A stretch of 64,000 bases of DNA from Chamaecyparis obtusa (lineage: Eukaryota; Streptophyta; Pinopsida; Cupressales; Cupressaceae). Location: contig BSBK01000764.1 in NCBI GenBank assembly GCA_027943335.1, positions 248,001 to 312,000 on the forward strand. The letters run 5' to 3'. Below the pieces are notes generated by a model, which had not been told where the DNA came from, ran no database searches, and saw only the letters and a program-made list of their open reading frames with translations. A program made the translations under genes and the position numbers. This document shows, one piece after another, positions 48,480 to 60,325 of this stretch; the first letter of the stretch is position 1; every line of letters begins with the position of its first letter.

Positions 48480-51425
48480 TCTCAAGAGAGGATAAGATCC
48501 TTTGGTATTTTATTCTGTTGTTGGTGCAATCATAAAACACACATCAATAGGGTCCTTCCCAAATCTTTTTTCCTTGAGACAAATAAGATCACTGGCCGAT
48601 CCTTCTTCCAATCCCAAAGCTTTAAAGAAGGTGTCCATTATCAAATTGTCTATAGTGAAATATTTTTTATAATATTCTTTCTAAACCTTCTCATCAGAGC
48701 TAATGGAATCCTAAATAGAAGCTGGCATTTGTTCCTTTTCCTTCCAAACAAAGTGGTATTACAAATTTCTCAACCAAGTCGAAGATAAATGGCAAACTGT
48801 ACCGCAAAAATGGCAAATAGCCAAGCAGTCTTCATATATAATCTACTACACCCACACTCCAAATTAGAATAAGGAAATCTCAGTATGCAGCACTTATTTT
48901 CTCCACAAACACACAACATCTAGAGAATAACAAACATTTCATAAATTTGTTGATCTTATCAATAGACAATATTGCCCAAAAGAATTGGCAATAGTCATAA
49001 AAATCTTTTTATTTCCCTACATCAAGAGCAACCCTGGCAGATAAACCCAAATAGAAAACTTAAATATATTTCTCATTGGATTAAAAATAGGAAACCAATT
49101 TGAAGACAAAAGCCACTCATGCCCAAAAACAAGGGACCATCGAGAAGGATCCTAGAGCAATCTTCCAGACAAAAAAAAAGGAAAAAAGAAAATGTGGTAT
49201 CAGAAATTGCATACCCTTTTTGCAATTTCACCTACACTTTTGTAGCCATTTTGGTGTCCATTCCCCTAGCATTTGAGTAGGCTCATTTCAACTCTTGAAT
49301 CAACATTTTCCCTCTCAAAATGCTCAGCAGCTACCTTCTTGTGTCACTTTTGCATTAAGTGCATGTTTCTCTTCTCTCCTGTCATTTTTTAGCATAATTT
49401 GTTTGGACACTAGCACATTGTGCAAACGTCCTGCAACATCTCAATGCTCAAATGTTGGTTATGAGCATTTTGCCACTTGTCACTTGTCCAGGTCGGTGTA
49501 AACTGCTCAAAATCTTCCAAAACAGCCCTGAGGACTCTTCCTTTACCTCCTATTCTCACTTTTAAATCCACTTTTTCACTACGTTCAATCTCTTTGTCTT
49601 CTATCTTGTTGGATCTTCCCACAATCTTTCTTGCTATCTCTTGCATTCTCTTGGTTCTTACAACTTTCTCTTGCTCTCTCTCATGCTTGCTACAATAGTC
49701 TCTAACTTGCTATAGAAATCTCTCATCACAATATCCATACCTCTCTTGGCTTTCTGAAGCCTATCCAATAATATATTTCTATCTCTCTTGTGCCTTTGAG
49801 CTTCCTAGGATTTATTGCATCCCCTAACTATCAGATCATTGAAATATTTATTTATCTTTTGATCTATCTATCTAGCTAGCTACTGTGGAGTTGGAAACAC
49901 CGAAATAGTGACTTGACTGAGGAAAGTCTCCAAACAACCCCAAATATTTTTCCTCGCTTGTGTGTGTTTGGGTTTATTAGAAGCATTCAAATGCACAAAG
50001 GTTTGCTTGTATTTATTTATCTTATTTCCGCTTATTTCTATTATCTATTATCTGCTGCTATGTCTCTGAATTTTGGGTTTCACAATTTGCTGAGACAAAA
50101 TGTTGGGTTTTCTTCACATTTTGAGTATTCTCTGTTGTGGTCCAAATGGAACTATAGCGTGACGCACTGGCATCCTTGGCCGAGACGTTCAAATCCAATC
50201 GAGAACTCCTTGTCATCTGCACTTTCCATTTTTGTAATCACAACTATTATTTTGTTTATCTGTAACTAGATAACTTCACCACTCTAGCTAGTTTGAGAAA
50301 TCTGAGATATTTGAATGTATGTTGTGAAGCTTGCTCTCAAAGGAATATAGTCTCCTTTCTATAAGGTCAGATTTACACCATTGCAGAAAAAACCATTGAA
50401 CATAGCAATTACCTCAACCCAACGTCTACATTTCCAAACCCAAAGAACCCATCTTTTGATAGTATCAATATTAGGATGATTTCCACAGAATCTCCTAACA
50501 AGTGAGCTTTTTAGCCATGTTGATGACTCGGCAAGAATAGAATTGAGAACCCATGCTCCATGACCTTAGTAGACTCAATGTTACCAAATTCCCAGTCTGG
50601 TCCACAAAAACTTTAAGGGGTAGACCAAGAACAACAACACAAGGAGAAAAAACAGTACTCTCACCCACCCACAAAACAATCTAGCAAGGAAACGGCAGCC
50701 ACGAGCTCCAGATCAAATATTTCCTCTAAAACCCTAGGCAACTGAACATAAACAGCAACACGAGGAGAGGCAGCCACTGTCCCACAACCTTCAAGAACTC
50801 AGATTGAACTAAATTTGCATTATCTACAATATTTTTAACCTCTAAAGCTTTCTAGATAGAAGCCATAGGCACCATCTAGTTTTTCTCAATCTCTTGGGGG
50901 ACAAGAAAAACTTTCTCAATCCCCACCCCAAATCATCCTCAAAAAAAATCATACTAGCCTGCCTTGCAACCTATAACCCTGAGCCTTCAAATGATGCTCC
51001 AATAGAATGTACAAGAGCAACTCATTCTTCTCTACTATCCAGTCACTCAGAGGATCAAAGCCACCATCCTTTTCATTAAAGATACTAACAAAATCACCAC
51101 TAGCAAAATCATCATCCTCTACATATCCCAAGATAGATCTACTAGAGGAATTATCATCCTCCTCCACCCATTCTTGCACCCAAATATATTCATCAAAAGT
51201 AATCAGATTAGCTACCCCTCCAATACCAGCACTATCCATTGCTAGGGATGCAACCCTAGTTTCTATTGTCCCGTAAAAAAGAATACTTATTGCCACCTGC
51301 AAAAGGAAGCTATCTACATCATCACAATCTTTCACTTCCTCATCTTCCCCATCACCATCGCAATAAGGCAAACTAGATCTAGTTGTCGCTAGGGTCTTCC
51401 CTCCCATCCCTTGTGCACACTCCAT
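48480..51425 (-). pseudogene. DUF4283/CCHC protein, LINE ORF1-like, interrupted
   Basis: From the right: a 158-codon open start (51425-50949, MECAQGMGGK, acidic) and then a decayed linker. DUF4283 text follows, STWLKSSLVRRFCGNHPN and TIKRWVLWVW to MFNGFFC (50527-50385). The domain resumes at about 49165 with a DGPLFLG segment and reaches a zinc knuckle CHFCGTVCH at 48815-48774, whose last Cys is Trp. DUF4283 plus CCHC is typical of plant LINE ORF1 proteins. No RT domain was seen farther left. The 1.2 kb between the two halves is an insertion. Confidence 0.65.
49171..50384. mobile_element. 1.2-kb insertion inside the LINE-like pseudogene
   Basis: It separates two halves of one DUF4283 domain. 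Similar CAGACAAAAAA and CAGAAAAAACC lie at the two borders, perhaps an imperfect target duplication. The inside is pyrimidine-rich (49290-49700). A TGGTATCAGAAA at about 49194 resembles a PBS but lacks an LTR to its left. Class unknown. Confidence 0.4.
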
Positions 51426-52169
51426 CTACTCTATCCGCTTCATTGTGTTGTTTATCTCGAAAGTTAGTACCTTTTATTTTACAACTATGTTGACTTTTTG
51501 TAGGACTTAGTATCATAATAAATATTCTTATTATATTCTAGTTTCAAATGACATTACTATAACATATGATATAATGCTTAAGTGAATTAATTTATTTTTA
51601 CAACATATTTCACAATTCAGGAATCTCTCTCATATTTTTTTCAGTTAAAATTTCCACTAATAGCTTGATTATAAAAGAGACCGAGTGCACTAGGAGAAAA
51701 AAGAAAAGCCGTTCTTATCCCCTTACAATTTCATAATTTTCTCAAAACTCCTTCATCCAAACTTCTAGTAGCAAGTAGTTGATACATATCCAAATAGGTC
51801 TAGTTTATTTATGTAAAGATTACTTCTCTAGTCTATATCTCATAAAGCTCCATAAAGAGGTCCAGTAATTAAAATTTGGCATGAAATATTCGTTTCATAT
51901 TATAGTGATTATAGTAAATTGGATTTCTCAATGACAATAGTTTAAAAGAAACGTCTACAAATCAATAGACTATCAAACTCAAATGTACTAAAGATAATGG
52001 CAATAAATCATTTCATCCTAATTGGTACTCACAAGAAGACTACAAAAAACATTTTACTCCAACCTTACTCCCTGCTATTTTGATGACAGAACATAAAGGA
52101 AACTGCAAGTGAAAAAATGGAATGCCATGAGTAAGATCTCACTATCAAATTTAATAGTCAGTTACTAAC
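51426..52169. other. Intron sequence, nothing recognised
   Basis: AT-rich sequence leading to the exon at 52170. No repeat unit or coding was seen. Confidence 0.5.
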
Positions 52170-52233
52170 CTTCTCTTTTTCTAAAAAGATCACTTATTGA
52201 AGCTCCATTCTTCTGACAAAATCCTTCAATTGC
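52170..52233 (-). CDS. EDD1: Exon of organellar glycyl-tRNA synthetase, 21 codons plus 1 nt
   Basis: The minus strand has a TATATAG acceptor ending at 52234, 64 nt of open frame and a GTTAGT donor from 52169. The peptide begins AIEGFCQKNG and ends DLFRKRE plus one base. It matches the AAEGWARGCG-like segment that directly follows the GKPSK motif in bacterial GlyS, so it continues exactly from the exon at 61239-61340. It ends in phase 1, which the next exon completes as a glycine codon. It is unique sequence lying just left of a solo LTR (52948-54218). An isolated match this short would be weak; the order and phase agreement with five other exons makes it firm. Confidence 0.88.
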
Positions 52234-52942
52234 CTATATATATTTAACATAAGAATATGGTTAATCACAATATCAAGCTCATAAACAACTACTGAGGCAC
52301 TGAAAATAAATATCTTAAATATAAGGCTCCAAACTGTAGAAAGTAAAACAATGTTGCTGCTAGGGAGTGTGTGACCTTTTAGTCTACTAATATTCTATCA
52401 CTTTAATTTGGTAGGAACCAAGCTTTATTCTTACTAATCATTCATACATACCATTGGAAATAATAAGCTTTAGAATCATATAATACATTATTTTTACACT
52501 AATAAGTGAGTTCGTTAAAGAAATAGAGATACTAAGTAGTAAGTATATTGTATGGAGGTTTATAGTTTCAAGTGTATGTATTGTACAGCTTCATTATCTT
52601 AACTATGATCCCTACCATCTCAGTATCTCAGCCATAACAGGAAATTTGTAATCAAGGTAGTAATCATTATAACAGTTGTTTGGGCATACATAGAATAGAT
52701 GAGCCAAAGTACATATAAATCTACCATGTATTGTTGTATAAGTACATTGAATGCTCTTAGACAAATTTTTCAATTGTTTCCTGAGCAGGTTAGTTCCTGT
52801 CCCAAATCCTTTGGACCTTTGTTCATCCTTCTTATCTTGCTCAACAATTATTCACATGACATATGATATCATGCAAAAATGATAAACATCAACAAGATCA
52901 ATAAGCCAATTAGAAAACAGTAGTCATACTCAAAATGTTGGG
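52234..52942. other. Intron sequence, nothing recognised
   Basis: AT-rich sequence between the 64-nt exon and the solo LTR at 52948. No coding or repeats were seen. Confidence 0.5.
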
Positions 52943-52947
52943 CAACC

Positions 52948-54218
52948 TGTAATAACCCCAACGGGTTATAACTTCAATACTGTATTACTCCTTGCAATTT
53001 TGCTCTTAAATCTTCAATTTTGTGTCATGTGCATTTTGTCAAACAGTTGCCATGCTTAATTAAAAACATTACTTCATCATGCTAGAAATCAACACAGCAC
53101 ATAAAATCTATCAGCATTCTTTGAATTGTCTTCACACGTTGCATTGAAACCCCCTAGACATCCATCACTGGGTAAGATAGAGCCCAAAAGCTGATTCAAA
53201 ACCCTCTTGTGGTCAAACAGCACCACCAGCTATGACCCACATGCTAAGATATTTGGGGCGGCTGCTATAAATATGTCAAACACAGACCATTTAGTAGCTA
53301 TGATTTCTCTGATTCCCAAATGTTAGACAATCTTAATATAGACAAAAATGATAAACACAATCTGAGACAATCTTTATTTATAATCTGCTTTTATTTCACC
53401 ATTCAATCTCAATTGAAAGCACATTGATGGCTTTGAATGAACCATCCACTAGCACAATTCACTGGCATCAAACTGCCAATTCAAAGTGCAAAAATCTTGG
53501 TAGAATTTTTAATTCTACAAGATCAGAACTTCCTGCAAACCCTTGGTTCTCTTCTTCACAAACAATCACAAAATGCATCCAGAATAATCTTCAAATGGCA
53601 TTCACTTCGCTTATATATTTTCCTAATGCAAATCGGCTAGAGGCTTCCAACACACACCTCACATAACTTAAAAGTTCATACATTAATTGCATTTGAATTA
53701 AACTATTTAATTCATCCTTCCTCATAGTTTGGCGCCAACATATAAATTAATATTACAACCATTAATGGCACTTAAAACATATAACTTAGCCCAAATATGC
53801 AATAAGCTTCAACATTATTATTAATTAAGTTTAACTTAATTAATAATCGTTAATTCAATAAATAGCTTATTTAATCCATCCAAGAGACCAATTCACTACA
53901 TGGATGCTCACTGCCTAACTCAGACACCAAGGGCCCTATCGAAAATAGCATTGACCACAAATAGACTTACTATAAATAGTAAGTCCCAAACTAGAAGCTC
54001 TGTCGATTTCCCCACAACTCCATGCTACTACCAACTATTCAGGTGCCCTGCTCAGAATAGTAATCCTAACTTTCCCGAAATAGTAACTTACTATAAATAG
54101 TAAATGTGTCAATCTGACTCAAACAAAGAGAAATCCTAAACATCCCTGACCCCTGGAGAGGGTCGGGAAATAGGCTAATCCCTTGAACTCTGATGCTCAA
54201 GAAAAAGGGGACATTACA
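52948..54218 (-). mobile_element. Family A solo LTR
   Basis: The plus strand runs TGTAATAACCCC to GGGGACATTACA; on the minus strand it begins TGTAATGTCCCC. CAACC flanks it (52943-52947, 54219-54223), a perfect 5-bp duplication. 1271 bp. It shares blocks with 12742-25474 and, inverted, with 30063-31580. It carries two copies of CTTACTATAAATAGTAA (53966 and 54087). Confidence 0.9.
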
Positions 54219-54357
54219 CAACCCACAAAAAACTGTTTCAAATTAAGAAATATTGGAAGTCCTTTTCATTCTATCATTCTAGGAAAACTGGGATATAATG
54301 TATGGCACGAGGTTGGTTATGTTGTCCAAAATGCATTATCTTCATCTTGGCATATAT

Positions 54358-55102
54358 TTTACCTGTTATCCAATCAAAAAAGCCCTACATCACTTAGGAT
54401 CTTAACCTTTTCTTTTTAAAAGAAACAATTAATATAAACCACCTATTAACATTAAGGTGGGGAGTTAATGCATAATGTTTGTTTGGGGCCACACTTATTC
54501 ATAAGTAGATCACAATAGCATTACTAAGGCTATATTCTAATACAAGGTTTAGTTTTCTATTTCATTATGATGTTAATGGCCATAAGGGATTGATTATTTA
54601 AATAATAAAATTACATATTATATTACATAGTAAAAATTATGCTATAGGAAAAATGTTTTTAAGACTAAAGTAATATAATATTTTAATTAAATAATCAATC
54701 CTTTATGGCCATAAATATCATAATCAAATGGAAAAGTAGACCCTATTAAAAAATATTATTAATATTTCATTAATTAATAATTAACCGAGATAGTAAAAAT
54801 TATACCACAGGACAAATATTTTTATTACTAAAGTAATATAATATGTAATTTTATTATTTAAATAATCAAATCCCTTATGGCCATTAATATCATAATGAAA
54901 TAGAAAACTAAACCTTGTATTATAATATAGCCTTAGAAATGCTATCGTGATCTACTTATGAAAAAGTGTGGCCCCAAACAAACACTATGCATTAACTCCC
55001 CACCTTAATGTTTATAGGTCGTTTATACTAATAGTTTCTTTTAAAAAGAAAAGGTTACGATCCTAGGTGATGTAGGGCTTCTTTAACTAGATAACAGGTA
55101 AA
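54358..55102. mobile_element. Fold-back (long terminal inverted repeat) element
   Basis: TTTACCTGTTATC at the left returns as GATAACAGGTAAA at the right. The inverted similarity extends about 290 bp inward, including GGTGGGGAGTTAATGCAT and GGTTTAGTTTTCTATTTCAT. A third partial copy (54669-54735) lies in the middle, in the same orientation as the right arm. No transposase is encoded. The target duplication is unclear in the surrounding AT-rich DNA. Probably a MITE-like non-autonomous DNA transposon. Confidence 0.85.
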
Positions 55103-55272
55103 TTATAAATTAATGAAATAATAATAATATTATTATTTTGTTAATCAAACTATCAGATACCTTAATTGAAAAGGTATAACTACCCAAAACTAAATGGGAT
55201 GATTTCATCCTATATGTATTGATATTAATAAAACTTGTAAGAGGAATTGAGACCATTCAAAAGAGCTGAAAC

Positions 55273-58208
55273 TATAATGTCCCCTATTGGGACTTTAATC
55301 AATTTTCCCTAAATAGGGTTTGAAAATGTGTACAATTGAATTAGTATCTTAATCTTGAGCCATTTAAGTTCCATCCAAACCATTCATTGGCATTATAGAG
55401 TACTCATGAGATATCATACTAGGCACCTTTGAGCCTATCCAACAAGTTTAGGGGCCCAAAAGTACAGCCACCATATTGCCTCCTACTTAACTCTCTATAG
55501 TTCAAGGGCATGAAAGTACAACTATCGAACTCTTTGGAGTCCATGGGCACAGAAGCAAATACATCCTTTAACCTCCTACTTAACCCAAATGGATCTTTGG
55601 CTACTTGCTCTCCTTCTATGTACCATATCTCCCCTCCATAATGGGATGGCCAATTGGATGAGAATTATAAGGGAACCTTTATCCTAATGATCTAATATAT
55701 ATATATATATATATTAGATCATATAAGAATTCTTTATCTCTAATAGAATTCAAATATAATATTTTGGAATTCAGTAGTTATTCATATATAAATTACAACA
55801 CACTTTGTTGTCCACAATACTTGCCAGCATTATAAATAATTTGCTTCCTTACTCTTCCCTAAAGAGTATCAATAATATTTATAATGTCTTATATTTCCCC
55901 TAATCCAAATCCATCAGGTCAAAACCCTATATATATATATATAATCTACGATTCCAAAATGATGATCTGGGAATGTGCTTGAAACTTGCTCTTATATCTC
56001 CCAAGTCCAAAAGGTGGCAATCTTTGAGGTCTAATTAGTCACCACCCTTCCATATAATCTCTTTGTAACTAGTTTAGTTTATATTCAAATCGCATCTCTC
56101 TATAACTAATTAGTATAGCCACTACCTAGTATTAAGCACTCTAATCGCTATCTTATCAAATATGATTTGATTAGTCAATTTTTTCCTTAAATTGATAATC
56201 TTTGGTTTATATCTCTTAAACATTGTTGACTAAATTCTATTCCCTATTGATTCTTCATTCATCAATAATGGTTCTCACTTATTTGAATCCTTTTGTCGTT
56301 TACTATCCGTCTATATCATTCCTATTACCCATCGACCTTTGTCTTCGTTTTAGTTAGGTCTTGCCCACGATTCTTCCATAGTAATCAGTGGTATAGCGGC
56401 ATCATAACCTGTGATATTAATTCGCAATACCTAGTGTCTTATGATAATCTCAATTGATATTGCGATTTCTTCTCTCCACTGGAAATGTTAATCGCTTCAT
56501 TAAAACTCTTGTTCCATTGAGATAATTAATTGATGGTCCTTATTTCCATTGCAACGAGTTTGCAATCCATAATTCTATAATTATATCGACTTATGAATAT
56601 GTGATAGTATTGATTACAGATATTCATTGAAATCTCTTAGTCATAATGAAAGGAGCTTTAGTGTTTAGCATGGCCCAATAATTCACCAGTAATAAGGAAC
56701 TATTTACCCTATACTTCCCATGATATCATTTACGTACACGTTAGCAACAAGGACAATATAATTAAGGTATCATGCATGTTGTAGCAACATCCCTTGGCAA
56801 GGCCCAATATGTTCTTTCCTCTTCCATGTAAACCCTCCTATATTGGACATGTATTTGGCAAAGCATGTATGGCACTTATATTACCAGCGTACTCTTTAAT
56901 CTGTGTTCCATGGCATTTCGGGGACAGGGATGGGAGGACAGTAGGGGACACATTTCCGAGATGTTTAGGGACAGCAGTGTACACAAATATATATATCTTT
57001 GGACTGGCCCACCTAGTGAATGAAGGACTCCCTTAGTAGCATTGGATTGTTCAATGTTGATTGGTTGGATATATATATATATATTATTTTTTCAAAACAT
57101 AAAAAGATATTATAGATAGATAGATAGAGAGAGAGAGAGAGATGTCAATAATTAATAACAAGAAGACAATATGTAAATAAATCATGAGTTACAGTTGCAA
57201 TATAACATAATTGATTATAGTAGCAGTATAAATCATGAGCACTAGTATAACAAATTACAATAGTCTCAAACATTAAAACCATTGTCTATCAATATGAATA
57301 TCCAAATTGAAATGTCTCAAACATGTATCCAAAGTATCTAAATGTTCAGGTACGTTTCTTGGCATTTCGGCGATTTTTGGCAATTGGGGACGACTGGGGG
57401 ACATTTCCTTTACATCCCCTTTTCCCCAAAACGGGGAGGGAGACGGGCTGTCTAGGGACAAGGGATGCATCCCAATGTAACATAATTTAAAGAATCGAAC
57501 TCGCCATGGACTCGCGAAAGGACTCGGCAAAAGGAAAAAACCGCAATTTTACATAAAACACAAAGAAATTAATGCATTTAAAGAACATAAGAGCCATAAT
57601 TGATGTATTTTGCTGATATGACCAAGAGCAGAGACCAAATAAGAGAAAAAGTGAAAAAAAAAAACTTTTTAATCACTTGGTTGGATGTTTGGTTGGGCTG
57701 CGCGAGTCAATTAGAAAAACTCGCGAGTCCGTCTCAAAAACTCGCACGAGTCATTGGAAAAAATCACAGGTCATTGGGCCAGTCCATGTCAAAGACTCAC
57801 GAGAGTCATTGGAAAAACTCGCAGGTCATTGGGCCAAGACTCAGTTGGACTCGGCTCATGAGTCCATGCAATTCAATTCGGCTGGCCATTGGACTCACAA
57901 GTCCACACGAGTCCTTGCAATTCCACGCAAGTTTTTCAACTATGGTCTACAATGGTCATTGATGCACTAAACTTAATTTGGGGTTTGTCTAATTTATATA
58001 TGGAGGATGCATACATGTATATATAAGAGTTATGATTGTGATATATCATTCATTTTTCTAGCATCCATTCCTAAACCACTTTTGCAATTCTGTCTCATGA
58101 TAGACTTCAAAAAATTGTAATTGTATTTTATTATTACTTATTTATTTTTTTATTTTAATTTAATTAATTATTATTTATTAAGTCCTATTTCAGAGAGGGG
58201 ACATCACA
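55273..58208 (+). mobile_element. Family B solo LTR with internal insertion
   Basis: It starts TATAATGTCCCCTATTGGG (TG mutated to TA) and ends GAGGGGACATCACA, with a perfect GAAAC duplication (55268-55272, 58209-58213). At 2936 bp it is about 1.1 kb longer than the copies at 34204 and 58477. The excess is mostly a foreign segment at about 56900-57960. A self-complementary GATCTAAT(AT)nATTAGATC tract is near 55680-55715. Confidence 0.88.
56900..57960. mobile_element. Insertion within the solo LTR, limits approximate
   Basis: The segment contains GGGGACA-rich words (56930-56975 and 57390-57465) also found at 28660-28985. It also has an ACTCG-rich part (57480-57940) in which AAAAACTCGC and GAGTCATTGG words repeat about 60 bp apart. 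It also has GATA and GA runs at 57114-57141. No coding and no clear ends. It may be two pieces. Confidence 0.45.
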
Positions 58209-58476
58209 GAAACAGATCAAAAGCCAAAGTTCTCTCAATAAGTGAATGATTGTATTTTCTATGGAGCTTTTGGTTGTATGGTTTTGCCCATGCTAAACTC
58301 ATGTGTTGTACAATTTTTCACATTTTTACTATCATACAATTTATTATTTTAGGCAATGGTTAGCACACGGTTAAACCTCTAAATATATTAAAATTACAAC
58401 ATTTAGTTTCTTTGATAGTTTGGGGTCATTTTATCTTAGTTCTCCTCTATATTAGCTAGTTGTACTTTTGAGTCTC

Positions 58477-59037
58477 TGTAATGTCCCTTGCCTGACTTAA
58501 GCTAGTATTAACTTATATTTAATATATTTAAGGCTTAAACCAAATTGATCAAGACATATCAATTCAACTATGCTCGTCAAAGTAAGGAAAGTTATACATT
58601 CACCAAACATATTAAGCAATCTTATTATTTATGATCCTTAATGACCATACTATCCTTATTAAGTATTACCATTTCAGTCCGACAAAAAGATTAGGCCGTA
58701 ACCAAGTTGCTTAGATAATCCAAGCCCTTATCCTATCTTGGGACTATGCCCGCAAGGCACTCAAGGTCGCTGATCCCTACCCTATCTTGGGAATCAACCT
58801 ATTGTCTGGATTTAGACAGGCCTCTCCTTGGAAACAGTGCAGCCCTTCCTCCTCCAGTACTAAATAGTAACAAATCTGAACATGGACATATATGATTAAT
58901 ATCTCATGTATTTCCTTATATGTATACATATCATTCCGATTTTATTATTATTAACTTACATATATATATATAACATAATATTAATATATATGTTTATACA
59001 TTTATGATCTTACTATATATATCCTTGTACTATAACG

Positions 59038-59069
<32 letters not shown>

Positions 59070-60320
59070 CAGTATAATTAATTCTGATGTCATCATTATA
59101 ATATTCTGTAATACTTTCCATAGCTACGTCGCAGCCTTATTTACTATCACACTATGCGTATAGCATAGTCAATGATTTATTTAGAGTATATCTCTTCCTT
59201 GTGAAGAGTAACACTTCTATTTATAATCCATATTCTTTTATAATCTGTATTACGTGGTGTCCTTTGAAATGGATTTGATCCTACTTTTATATTAAGTCTT
59301 AAGAGTATGTCTCTTCGTAGAAGCCAAATGGAGGTGCCCTTTCATCGCACCATTTGGTTTTAGCTTTTAACCATTAATTGGTTTACAGCATTGACTTAAT
59401 CATTCTTTGATTCGATAGCCACTTCCTCCTTTATTATTAAGGATGATTATATACAATGATAGTAATGCTGAGGGTAACTTATATAGTAAGAATGACTACC
59501 TGTACGCATTCTTGTTTGTTCGACTCCTCATATCAACTTATGATATCCTCAAAGTTCACTAACTGATTAATAGTGATTGCTAGTCATTAGTCCATTCTAA
59601 CATTTCTATATTTCAGTTTATTATTGGATTTTCACCTTTCGTAGAATATCTCTTTTGAACACTTACTTGATTAATCATTATTTTCACTGATGCTGTCTTC
59701 TCAACGGTATCTTGAGGTTATCTTTAAGATGATCAGTCTGTCTGTAACCTGTAATACTTTGCAGAGTCATCATATAATTAGTAACATGTAGACTCGGGGT
59801 CTCATATGTGCGTTGATGAGCCTATTGTATGCCTGCAAACTCGACGGAATGACTGATATATATCTGTTCCTATACGCAGGGGCTTATATCCATTCCTTTG
59901 TAACCGGACGTAAATGCTATAAATATCACCAAGTTGTCATCTCCTTGGTTGGCACCATTTCTTTTGCTCGTATCGTTGATATGTGTGATCTTGTCTATTT
60001 CGACCTGCTAGTGATTTTATATCATTAGTGTTTATTATATATAATCGGTCAAATTGGTATTGCTATTCAATGCTAACTATCAAATGTTGATTTATAATAG
60101 ATCATGTCTTGTGATGGATTTGATTATTCATGAATCAATATTAATATTCATATCGTTGTCTATTAATTTTTCATCTATTTCTTTTGCAATCTCTCACTTC
60201 ATAAAATTAGGATTATATATTATATTATAATTAATTATTATTTATTATTATTTATTTTTATTCTTTATTTTCATTATTATTAATTATTATTTAATTCTAT
60301 TTTAGGAAGAAGACATCACA
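58477..60320 (+). mobile_element. Family B solo LTR
   Basis: TGTAATGTCCCTTGCC to GAAGACATCACA, 1844 bp, with a perfect GTCTC duplication (58472-58476, 60321-60325). The end is very AT-rich with repeated TTATTATTTATT. A (TA)n run is at about 59036-59064. It lies 268 bp right of the previous family B solo LTR in the same orientation, each with its own target duplication. Confidence 0.9.
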
Positions 60321-60325
60321 GTCTC

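Larger units (their letters stand above)
41912..52169 (-). other. EDD1: 10.3-kb intron of the glycyl-tRNA synthetase gene
   Basis: This is the interval between the exon at 52170-52233 and the exon at 41856-41911 (phase 1). It holds a decayed coding fragment near 42.4-43.2 kb, A-rich and minisatellite repeats, a probable LTR starting at 47244, and an interrupted LINE ORF1-like pseudogene. Confidence 0.8.

Noticed and set aside
49194..49205. PBS-like TGGTATCAGAAA
   Set aside because: No LTR terminus (CA) immediately before it and no matching PPT/LTR pair; kept only as a remark on the 1.2-kb insert.
50949..51276. Plus-strand open frames at the LINE-like gene
   Set aside because: They overlap the minus-strand acidic N-terminus, which is longer and continuous with the DUF4283 region.
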